Assembly: GCA_002477905.1 (NCBI GenBank)
Contig: DLLB01000092.1
Coordinates: 1 to 13,172, forward strand
Length of the DNA stretch: 13,172 nt
From: Clostridiales bacterium UBA7573
GTDB lineage: Bacteria; Bacillota; Clostridia; Oscillospirales; CAG-272
Direction of reading: 5' to 3'
The notes under the pieces were generated by a model, which was not told the origin of the DNA, did not search any database, and saw only the letters and a program-made list of their open reading frames with translations. The first letter of the stretch is position 1. Each line of letters begins with the position of its first letter. Below are positions 6,764 to 13,172 of this stretch, in pieces. Position numbers and translations under genes: made by a program.

Positions 6764-9646
6764 TCAGGATATGGGGGTTGCAGACTGTGCGTCTTTTTGG
6801 GATCTCCACCGTTCCAGTGCCATCTTCAGATATTTTCCGGTATAAGAGGCGGCACAATCCGCAACCTGTTCGGGTGTACCGGCTGCGACCAACGTACCGC
6901 CGCCGCTTCCGCCTTCCGGTCCCAGATCTATGACATAATCGGCGGTCTTAATCAGTTCCAGATTGTGCTCGATCACGATCACGGTATTCCCCGCGTCCAC
7001 CAACCGCTGTAAAATCCGTACCAATTGTTCCACATCGGCAGTATGCAATCCCGTGGTCGGTTCGTCCAAAATATACACGGTCTTTCCGGTGCTCCGTTTG
7101 GAAAGCTCGGTCGCAAGCTTCACACGCTGCGCTTCGCCGCCGGACATCGTCGTGGAGGATTGCCCGATCTTGATATACCCAAGTCCCACATCATACAGCG
7201 TTTGCAACCGTCTCGCCAATCGCGGGATCTCCGAGAAAAAGGATACCCCTTCTTCCACTGTCATATCCAAAACGTCGAAAATATTCTTTCCTTTATATTT
7301 TACGTCAAGCGTATCGTGATTATAACGCTTTCCTTTACAAATATCGCAAGTCACATATACATCCGGCAAAAAATGCATCTCGATACGTTTGACGCCGTCG
7401 CCTTCACATGCCTCGCACCGTCCGCCTTTGACATTGAACGAAAACCGTCCGGACGTATAGCCGCGTTTTTTGGCATCCGGCGTGGAGGCAAACAACTCCC
7501 GGATATCGGCAAACAGACCGGTATAGGTGGCGGGATTGGAGCGCGGTGTGCGTCCGATCGGACTCTGGTCGATACAAATGACCTTATCCAGCGCTTCCAT
7601 TCCTTCCACCGCGTCGTGCTGACCGGGATAGGTGATGGCACCGTTGAGCTCCTTGGCAAGTACACGATATAAAATCGAATTGACCAAAGAGGATTTGCCG
7701 GAACCGGAGACACCGGTCACGCAGGTAAACGTGCCGAGCGGGAAACGAACCGTCAGATTTTTCAGATTGTGTTCTCTTGCGCCGCGTACCGTCAGAAAAT
7801 TTCCGTTTCCGGCACGACGGATAGCGGGAACGGGGATCTGCCGTCTGCCGGACAGATACGCGCCGGTCAACGACCGTGGATTTGCCATGATCTCCGCAGG
7901 CGTCCCCTGTGCCACAACTTCTCCACCGTGTATGCCGGCACCCGGACCGATATCTACGATATAATCGCTTTCTGCCATGGTTTCTTCATCATGCTCCACG
8001 ACGATCAGGCTGTTTCCAACATCGCGCAGACGTTTGAGCGTCGCGATCAGCTTCCCGTTATCCCGCTGATGTAAGCCGATGCTCGGCTCATCCAGAATGT
8101 ACAAAACCCCCATCAACGAGGAACCGATCTGCGTCGCAAGCCGGATGCGCTGGGCTTCGCCGCCGGAAAGCGTGCCGCTACGACGCGCCAGCGTGAGATA
8201 TTCCAATCCGACGCTGTTCAAAAATCCGAGCCGGGCACGGATCTCTTTGAAAATTTCCCGTGCGATCTGTTCTTCCACCGGCGTCAGCGTCAGAGCATTG
8301 ATTGCCGCAAGTGCATCTGTAATCGGCAACTGACAAAACTGGTCAATATTATACTTGCCCACCGTCACCGCAAGCATTTCCGGTTTGAGTCTGGCGCCAT
8401 GGCAGACCGGACAGACCTGTTCCTCCAAAAATTGTTCGTAGTAATCGCTTTTCATCTGCCGCCACCGCAGGTCGATGATCTTCAGAATTCCGTCAAACGT
8501 CACATTCTGATGATGCCAGACTCCGTCATACTGGCGGGAAATCTCATATTTCACATCACCTGTGCCATGCGCCAGTGCATCAAATGCCTGCGCGCTGTAC
8601 GCGCTGATCGGCATATCCAAGGTAAATCCGACGCGTTTGCCGACTGCCATAAACAGCGGTCCCATCCAGGTATCCTCATCCAAGGTCTTGAATCCGTTGC
8701 ACTGGATTGCGCCCTGCCGCAAAGACAAGCTACGATCCGGAATCAGTTTATCCATCGAAAAAGTCTGTGTTTCTCCCAATCCAAGACACGCCGGACAAGC
8801 ACCGAGCGGATTATTGAAAGAGAACATACGGGGAGACAATTCCCCGATGCTGATCCCATGCTCCTCACAGGCATAATTCTGTGAAAAAGAAAATTCCGTT
8901 TCTTTTTCGGATGCGTCCTTCGGCGAATCCACCACTGCGATCCCGACGTTTCCCTTACCGAGATTGAGCGCGGTTTCCACAGAATCTCCGAGCCGACTGC
9001 GAATATCTTCCCGCAATACCAAACGGTCGATGACGATCTCCACCGTGTGCTTCCGGTTTTTGTCCAGGGCAATTTCTTCGCTTAAATCATACAGACTACC
9101 GTCCACACGAGCACGGACATACCCGCCTTTTTTGGCGTCCTCAAATACTTTTTCATGCGTTCCTTTTTTGGCTCTGACCACTGGGGCAAGCACCAAGAAA
9201 CGGGTTCCAGCAGGAAGCGCCATCACCCGATCGATAATCTGATCGGTAGATTGCTGCCGGATCTCCTTTCCGCAAACCGGACAATGCGGAATGCCGATGC
9301 GGGCATATAACAGCCGCAGATAGTCATAGATTTCCGTCACGGTCGCCACGGTGGAACGCGGATTCTTGGAAGTCGTTTTCTGATCTATGGAAATCGCGGG
9401 AGACAAGCCCTCGATCAAATCCAAATCCGGCTTATCCATTTGTCCCAGAAACATACGGGCATAAGAGGAAAGGGATTCCACAAATCTTCTGTGCCCTTCC
9501 GCGTAAATGGTGTCGAACGCAAGCGAAGATTTACCGGAACCGGAAAGCCCCGTAAATACCACAAATTGATCCCGCGGGATCGACACGTCAATATTTTTCA
9601 GGTTATTCACCCGAACACCTTTTAACGTAATATATTTGGTTGCCAT
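6764..9646 (-). CDS. uvrA: Excinuclease ABC subunit A (UvrA)
   Basis: UvrA is the DNA damage-recognition ATPase of nucleotide excision repair. It dimerises, loads UvrB on the lesion and leaves. The 960 residues match the family. Two ABC ATPase modules are complete: Walker A GLSGSGKSS at 33-41 and GVSGSGKSS at 645-653, signatures LSGGEAQR at 493-500 and MSGGEAQR at 834-841, and Walker B with DEPS at 519-522 and DEPTTGLH at 861-868. Zinc ligand clusters are at 122/125 (CPVC), 284/287 (CPAC), 412/415 (CPVC) and 744-770 (CEAC ... CDIC). At 260-263 the pattern is C-x-x-H. The ATG at 9646 has AGGAG eight bases upstream. It lies 27 bases after uvrB, so the two form an operon that is probably SOS-controlled. 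Confidence 0.99.
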   Translation of the reverse strand: MATKYITLKGVRVNNLKNIDVSIPRDQFVVFTGLSGSGKSSLAFDTIYAEGHRRFVESLSSYARMFLGQMDKPDLDLIEGLSPAISIDQKTTSKNPRSTVATVTEIYDYLRLLYARIGIPHCPVCGKEIRQQSTDQIIDRVMALPAGTRFLVLAPVVRAKKGTHEKVFEDAKKGGYVRARVDGSLYDLSEEIALDKNRKHTVEIVIDRLVLREDIRSRLGDSVETALNLGKGNVGIAVVDSPKDASEKETEFSFSQNYACEEHGISIGELSPRMFSFNNPLGACPACLGLGETQTFSMDKLIPDRSLSLRQGAIQCNGFKTLDEDTWMGPLFMAVGKRVGFTLDMPISAYSAQAFDALAHGTGDVKYEISRQYDGVWHHQNVTFDGILKIIDLRWRQMKSDYYEQFLEEQVCPVCHGARLKPEMLAVTVGKYNIDQFCQLPITDALAAINALTLTPVEEQIAREIFKEIRARLGFLNSVGLEYLTLARRSGTLSGGEAQRIRLATQIGSSLMGVLYILDEPSIGLHQRDNGKLIATLKRLRDVGNSLIVVEHDEETMAESDYIVDIGPGAGIHGGEVVAQGTPAEIMANPRSLTGAYLSGRRQIPVPAIRRAGNGNFLTVRGAREHNLKNLTVRFPLGTFTCVTGVSGSGKSSLVNSILYRVLAKELNGAITYPGQHDAVEGMEALDKVICIDQSPIGRTPRSNPATYTGLFADIRELFASTPDAKKRGYTSGRFSFNVKGGRCEACEGDGVKRIEMHFLPDVYVTCDICKGKRYNHDTLDVKYKGKNIFDVLDMTVEEGVSFFSEIPRLARRLQTLYDVGLGYIKIGQSSTTMSGGEAQRVKLATELSKRSTGKTVYILDEPTTGLHTADVEQLVRILQRLVDAGNTVIVIEHNLELIKTADYVIDLGPEGGSGGGTLVAAGTPEQVADCAASYTGKYLKMALERWRSQKDAQSATPIS

Positions 9647-9673
9647 GTGCGTTTCTCCTGTTTGGCTTTGGTA

Positions 9674-11737
9674 TTATCCGCGCGGCTTGCGCGGAGATTT
9701 TTTGGGAAATGCCGTTTCGCCCGCCCCTTCTGCCTGTGCGGACGGCTTTTTCGGTAACGCCGGCGCGTGTTTTTGCAGATTCGCCTGTAATGCCGCAATC
9801 CGGTCACGCAAGAAGGCTGCCCGCTCAAAATCCAGCAGTTTTGCGGCTTCTTTCATTTCCGCAGTCAGCGCCGTGATCTGCTTCTGCGCCTGTGCCGGAC
9901 TCATGCGTTTCTGTTTTCCGCTCTCTTTTTTCTCCGGTTTTGTTCCGATCTCGATCAGATCACGGATCGGTTTGACAATCGTTTTCGGCGTGATGCCGTG
10001 CGCAATATTATACGCATTCTGAATGGAACGGCGGCGTGCCGTCTCCGCAATTGCCGCCTCCATAGAACGGGTGATAGTATCGGCGTACAGAATCACTTTT
10101 CCGTTCGCGTTCCGTGCGGCGCGGCCGATGGTCTGGATCAAGGCAGTTTCCGAGCGCAGTAATCCTTCTTTATCGGCATCCAAGATTGCGACAAGCGACA
10201 CCTCCGGCAGGTCGATGCCCTCCCGCAACAGGTTGATGCCCACCAACACGTCAAATACGCCAAGCCGCAGATCCCGGATGATTTCCATCCGCTCCATCGT
10301 ATCCACTTCATGGTGAATGTATTTGACCTTGATCAGATTCATTTGCAGATACTCCGTCAAATCTTCCGCCATTTTGGTCGTGAGCGTTGTGACCAGTACC
10401 CGTTCGCCGTTCTGCGCGCAGGCGCGGATCTCACCCATCAGATCGTCCACCTGTCCCGCAATGGGGCGCACCTCCGTCACCGGATCCAAAAGTCCCGTGG
10501 GGCGAATGAGCTGTTCCACCGTTTGCGTCGCATGTTCCTTTTCATATTCTGCCGGCGTTGCGCTGACAAATACGACTTGGTTCAGTTTTTCCTCAAATTC
10601 TTTGAAAAACAGCGGGCGGTTATCGTAAGCGGACGGCAGCCGGAACCCGTAATTGATCAGATTTTCTTTGCGTGCGCGGTCGCCGCCACTCATACCGCGC
10701 ACCTGCGGCAGTGTCACATGAGATTCGTCGATAAACATCAGATAATCTTTCGGAAAGAAATCCAACAACGTATACGGCGTAGAACCGGGAGCGCGTCCGG
10801 AAAGTACACGGGAATAGTTTTCGATGCCGGAACAGAATCCCACTTCCCGCAACATTTCCAGATCGTAACGGGTTCGTTCCTCGATCCGTTGCGCTTCCAA
10901 CAGTTTATCCTGCTCTTTGAAAAAACGCACCCGATCCAGCATTTCCGATTCGATTTCCGAAAGCGCCGCTTCCCGTCGTTCCGCGGAAACCGCATAGTGC
11001 GTTGCCGGAAAAATCGGCACATAAGACATTTCCCGCAGAATTTCTCCGGTCAGTGGATTGACCTCCGTCACGCGGTCAATCTCGTCCCCGAAAAATTCCA
11101 CCCGCACGGATTTGCCGCTGTTTGAAGCAGGATAAATATCCACCGTATCTCCGCGCACGCGAAACTTGTCCCGCACAAAATTCAGATCGTTTCTTTCATA
11201 TTGAATTTCCACCAGATGCGCAAGCAATTCTTCCCGGCTCATCCGCATACCGGGACGTAGAGAGAGAATCTGCTTGGAATACTCACTCGGATCCCCCAAG
11301 GTATAAATGCAGGAAACACTGGAGACGATGATGACATCCCGCCGTTCAAAAAGCGCGGAGGTCGCGCTGTGCCGGAGCTGGTCGATCTCATCATTAATCA
11401 TGGAATCTTTTTCGATATACACATCTTTTCCGGGGATATATGCCTCCGGTTGATAGTAATCATAATAAGAAACGAAATATTCCACCGCATTCTCCGGAAA
11501 AAACTCCCGGAATTCCGAACAAAGCTGCGCAGCAAGCGTCTTGTTGTGCGCCAAAATCAAAGTCGGCTTGTTGACCTGTGCAATCACATTTGCCATAGTA
11601 AAGGTCTTGCCGGAACCGGTCACGCCGAGCAATGTCTGCATACGGTCGCCGCTTTCAATGCCGCTTACCAGTTTTGCAATCGCCTCCGGCTGGTCGCCGG
11701 TTGGCTGATACGGACTGTGTAATTTGAAGGTATCCAT
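9674..11737 (-). CDS. uvrB: Excinuclease ABC subunit B (UvrB)
   Basis: UvrB is the helicase-like ATPase that verifies DNA damage and recruits UvrC for incision. It has 687 residues. The Walker A motif GVTGSGKT is at 38-45, the beta-hairpin region YYDYYQPEAYIPGKDVYIEK at 91-110, and the Walker B motif IDESH at 336-340. RPTGLLDP lies at 412-419 and helicase motif VI QTIGRAARN at 535-543. A UVR domain for contact with UvrA/UvrC is at about 617-650 (LLDFERAAFLRDRIAAL). About 37 residues rich in lysine and proline follow it, longer than in many homologues. The start at 11737 is chosen because GGAGG lies five bases upstream and homologues begin MDxFxLxSxYxPxGDQP. An in-frame ATG at 11776 is less likely. 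It is the first gene of the uvrBA unit. Confidence 0.99.
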   Translation of the reverse strand: MDTFKLHSPYQPTGDQPEAIAKLVSGIESGDRMQTLLGVTGSGKTFTMANVIAQVNKPTLILAHNKTLAAQLCSEFREFFPENAVEYFVSYYDYYQPEAYIPGKDVYIEKDSMINDEIDQLRHSATSALFERRDVIIVSSVSCIYTLGDPSEYSKQILSLRPGMRMSREELLAHLVEIQYERNDLNFVRDKFRVRGDTVDIYPASNSGKSVRVEFFGDEIDRVTEVNPLTGEILREMSYVPIFPATHYAVSAERREAALSEIESEMLDRVRFFKEQDKLLEAQRIEERTRYDLEMLREVGFCSGIENYSRVLSGRAPGSTPYTLLDFFPKDYLMFIDESHVTLPQVRGMSGGDRARKENLINYGFRLPSAYDNRPLFFKEFEEKLNQVVFVSATPAEYEKEHATQTVEQLIRPTGLLDPVTEVRPIAGQVDDLMGEIRACAQNGERVLVTTLTTKMAEDLTEYLQMNLIKVKYIHHEVDTMERMEIIRDLRLGVFDVLVGINLLREGIDLPEVSLVAILDADKEGLLRSETALIQTIGRAARNANGKVILYADTITRSMEAAIAETARRRSIQNAYNIAHGITPKTIVKPIRDLIEIGTKPEKKESGKQKRMSPAQAQKQITALTAEMKEAAKLLDFERAAFLRDRIAALQANLQKHAPALPKKPSAQAEGAGETAFPKKSPRKPRG

Positions 11738-11742
11738 CTTTT

Positions 11743-11747
11743 CCTCC
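11743..11747 (-). promoter_or_regulatory. Ribosome binding site that fixes the uvrB start
   Basis: GGAGG on the minus strand lies five bases before the ATG at 11737, within GGGGAGGAAAAG. It supports the shorter, family-like N-terminus over the ATG at 11776. Confidence 0.75.
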
Positions 11748-11802
11748 CCGCTTTCCGCTGATGCATAGAGAATCATGCGGTCATTTTTACGGTCAATATG
11801 AT

Positions 11803-11831
11803 ATTATACCATACCCATTTTTTATTTACAA
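11803..11831 (-). promoter_or_regulatory. Predicted housekeeping-sigma promoter of uvrB-uvrA
   Basis: The minus strand carries TTGTAA (11826-11831), a 17-base spacer and a perfect TATAAT (11803-11808) with TG one base further upstream, i.e. an extended -10. Transcription would start near 11796, leaving a leader of about 60 bases before uvrB. Confidence 0.8.
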
Positions 11832-11840
11832 CCCCTTTAT

Positions 11841-11900
11841 CGAAAAAACCGAACATTTTTTCGGATAGCAGAAAGCCAAGTCTAACGACTTGGCTTTCTG
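11841..11900 (-). terminator. Stem-loop region ending the aroC/PheA-like transcript
   Basis: A perfect 14-bp stem (11869-11882 with 11887-11900, loop TAAC) begins one base after the stop codon of the PheA-like gene. On the minus strand it is followed by CTATCC, not a T run. The next element, CCGAA (11860-11864), a six-base loop, TTCGG (11849-11853) and then six T, looks like a small intrinsic terminator. Together they probably end transcription before the uvrB promoter. The strong stem is also followed by T-rich sequence on the plus strand, where no gene approaches. Confidence 0.6.
11850..11863. promoter_or_regulatory. Candidate LexA (SOS) box upstream of uvrB
   Basis: CGAACATTTTTTCG matches 12 of 14 positions of the Gram-positive LexA/DinR palindrome CGAAC-N4-GTTCG (form CGAACATATGTTCG). 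SOS control of uvrBA is established in Bacillus subtilis and its relatives, which makes a box here expected. The concern is its place: it lies about 19 bases upstream of the -35 hexamer instead of over the promoter. It also overlaps a possible terminator of the upstream gene. Confidence 0.5.
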
Positions 11901-11901
11901 T

Positions 11902-12873
11902 TTATTCTTTGCGCAGACAGGTATAAACCCCAAGGGGAAGATAACGGGGATGTTCCAAGGAAAGATAGCACAAAAATGCGCACAAATCGGCACTATCCTG
12001 TGCAAAAACCATATCAAAAGAAGCCCCTGCTCCTTGCACGGTCATCACGGTATCCATTTGCTGTAACCGTAATCCGAAATATGCCGCAGCCTCTAAAATC
12101 GCCGGCAGTTCCTGTGCGGCATCTGTGGAAATACTGCATTCAAAATAGGATGCCGCGCGATAACGTCCGCAATCCAGCGTAATGATCCGCCTGCCAAACA
12201 GCGCAAACACCGTGAAATTGCCGTCGCTCCCCTGCACTTCGCAAGTCAGCACAATTTTCAGATCAAACCGGTTGAGCAGATTCCGGAACGGTTTCAACCG
12301 TCCGTCCGCAGAGCTGGCAAACGGCAAAATGCCGTAACGTGCGCGTCCATTGCTCACCGCCTCGCACACCTGCTGAAAATCGTCGCAATAGGAAACGGTG
12401 GCTTGCGGCAGGATCCGACAAAATTGCCGATAGGCAAGATCGGAATGCGGATTTTTCAGATATGCAATCCGTTCCGTATGCATTTCCAGATCCTGCGGCT
12501 CCTCATAGGGGCAAAAATCCTCCGCCTGCAGGCGTTTCCCGTGCGAAGCCCGAAAATGCGCGAGCAAAGTACGGCAAAAATAGATCGCTTCCGCGTTGCG
12601 CATTCTGGCACATAAGCGCGAAAGATCCGCCTGACTTTCCAGCGGGGTATCCGCACCGCCCGCAGCACGCGGGTGTGCCATCAATTCCGCATAATCGCCG
12701 CGGAATGCATCGCGCAGGAAAAATACGTCTTCTTCCTTCGGATACCCTGCCGCTGCGTGCGTCGCTTCCTCCCGGATATGCGCAAGGCGACATTCATACA
12801 GCCGCGCGATCTGTTCATCCACGGTCAGCAGATTATCCAAAATTACATGGATCGCATCCTGTGTCTGCTCCAT
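11902..12873 (-). CDS. Degenerate chorismate mutase/prephenate dehydratase/ACT-like protein
   Basis: This 323-residue protein has the layout of bifunctional PheA but poor motif conservation. Residues about 8-40 resemble the first helix of AroQ chorismate mutase (VDEQIARLYECR, keeping the Arg near 29). The Arg expected before it and the Lys expected after it appear replaced. Residues about 135-232 resemble prephenate dehydratase: IAYLKNPHSD stands for YLGPxGSFS, AVSNGRARYGILPFASSADG for the VxNGxxxYxVLPIENSxxG block, and NFTVF (219-223) for the catalytic TRF motif, so the Arg is Val. Residues about 243-320 look like an ACT domain without the usual GAL and ESRP regulatory motifs. No signal peptide or membrane segment is seen. 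The ATG at 12873 has AAAGGAG six bases upstream, overlapping the aroC stop. Architecture and its place after aroC suggest an aromatic amino acid role; catalytic activity is doubtful. The alignment is from memory, so individual residue calls are tentative. Confidence 0.7.
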   Translation of the reverse strand: MEQTQDAIHVILDNLLTVDEQIARLYECRLAHIREEATHAAAGYPKEEDVFFLRDAFRGDYAELMAHPRAAGGADTPLESQADLSRLCARMRNAEAIYFCRTLLAHFRASHGKRLQAEDFCPYEEPQDLEMHTERIAYLKNPHSDLAYRQFCRILPQATVSYCDDFQQVCEAVSNGRARYGILPFASSADGRLKPFRNLLNRFDLKIVLTCEVQGSDGNFTVFALFGRRIITLDCGRYRAASYFECSISTDAAQELPAILEAAAYFGLRLQQMDTVMTVQGAGASFDMVFAQDSADLCAFLCYLSLEHPRYLPLGVYTCLRKE

Positions 12874-12876
12874 ACG

Positions 12877-13172
12877 CTACTCCTTTCCAAAAATCCGAAG
12901 CGGCTTTTTTTCCGTCTGCGCCGCAAATGCGGGGGATGCATCCATCCACAAATCCAACAATGCCAGCGCCGAAACGCAGGCAACAACCGGCACGGCGCGG
13001 AAAGCAAGGCATGGATCGTGTCTGCCCGTGACGGAAAGCGCAGTTTGCTCGCCGGTCGCAAGATTCAGCGTTTTTTGCGGACGCGCAATGGAGGGAGTCG
13101 GTTTGCAGGCGACCTGAAAATATACCGGCATACCGGTCGTCATTCCACCGACCACCCCGCCGCAATGATTGG
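12877..13172 (-). CDS. aroC: Chorismate synthase AroC, C-terminal part (5' end outside the window)
   Basis: Chorismate synthase uses reduced FMN to convert 5-enolpyruvylshikimate-3-phosphate to chorismate, the last step of the shikimate pathway. The 97 codons present plus the stop begin NHCGGVVGGMTTGMPV, continue with KPTPSI and then GRHDPC followed by RAVPVV, all landmarks of the C-terminal third of the family. In the segment RAVPVVACV the usual Glu (PVVEAM) is Ala. The protein ends LRIFGKE. The true start lies beyond 13172; the GTG at 13153-13155 is internal. The stop TAG is three bases before the downstream PheA-like gene and shares bases with its ribosome binding site, so the two are almost certainly cotranscribed. 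Confidence 0.95.
   Translation of the reverse strand, partial: NHCGGVVGGMTTGMPVYFQVACKPTPSIARPQKTLNLATGEQTALSVTGRHDPCLAFRAVPVVACVSALALLDLWMDASPAFAAQTEKKPLRIFGKE

Noticed and set aside
10310..11125. A 271-codon plus-strand frame inside uvrB
   Set aside because: It is a shadow of uvrB produced by the same codon bias, with no family resemblance.
11902..12873. Calling the PheA-like gene a pseudogene
   Set aside because: The frame is intact over 323 codons, has a strong ribosome binding site, is tightly placed after aroC and ends just before a stem-loop. Substitutions are in motifs and not frameshifts or stops.
12339..13031. A 230-codon plus-strand frame across the aroC/PheA-like junction
   Set aside because: It is antisense to aroC and the PheA-like gene, both supported by protein similarity and ribosome binding sites. 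Its composition is low-complexity Pro/Arg.

Overview
The window looks like chromosomal core DNA from a Gram-positive member of the Clostridia (Bacillota). Four things point there: the gene order hrcA-grpE-dnaK-dnaJ-prmA-rsmE, a perfect CIRCE operator in front of hrcA, a DnaK of the Firmicutes type, and strong AAGGAGG-like ribosome binding sites. Base composition is balanced to moderately GC-rich, and TTA, CTA and TCA codons are scarce. The species cannot be named from the sequence alone. Every gene I can support is on the minus strand, so the order of transcription runs from high to low coordinates.

Region 1 (13172-11902) holds the 3' end of aroC (chorismate synthase). Three bases later comes a 323-residue protein that has the architecture of a chorismate mutase/prephenate dehydratase/ACT fusion but appears to have lost most of the signature residues of each part. 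The pair ends in a stem-loop region.

Region 2 (11901-6698) is the nucleotide excision repair operon uvrB-uvrA. It has a good promoter with an extended -10 element, and a LexA-like (SOS) box lies just upstream of that promoter. A stem-loop after uvrA probably ends the transcript.

Region 3 (6697-1) is the class I heat-shock operon. It starts from an extended -10 promoter with a perfect CIRCE in the leader. HrcA (repressor), GrpE (nucleotide exchange factor), DnaK (Hsp70) and DnaJ (co-chaperone) follow, and then two modification enzymes of the translation apparatus: PrmA (ribosomal protein L11 methyltransferase) and RsmE (16S rRNA m3U1498 methyltransferase, cut by the window edge). HrcA would repress its own operon, and DnaK, DnaJ and GrpE form one chaperone cycle. 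A 13-bp stem with one bulged base fills most of the dnaK-dnaJ gap and may set their relative levels.

Most of the window is conserved housekeeping DNA with no mobile elements, CRISPR arrays or RNA genes that I can see. The feature most worth a second look is the degenerate PheA-like protein next to aroC. Smaller points are a degenerate second CIRCE-like element after uvrA, a LexA-like box that coincides with a possible terminator, and a substitution in a conserved part of AroC.
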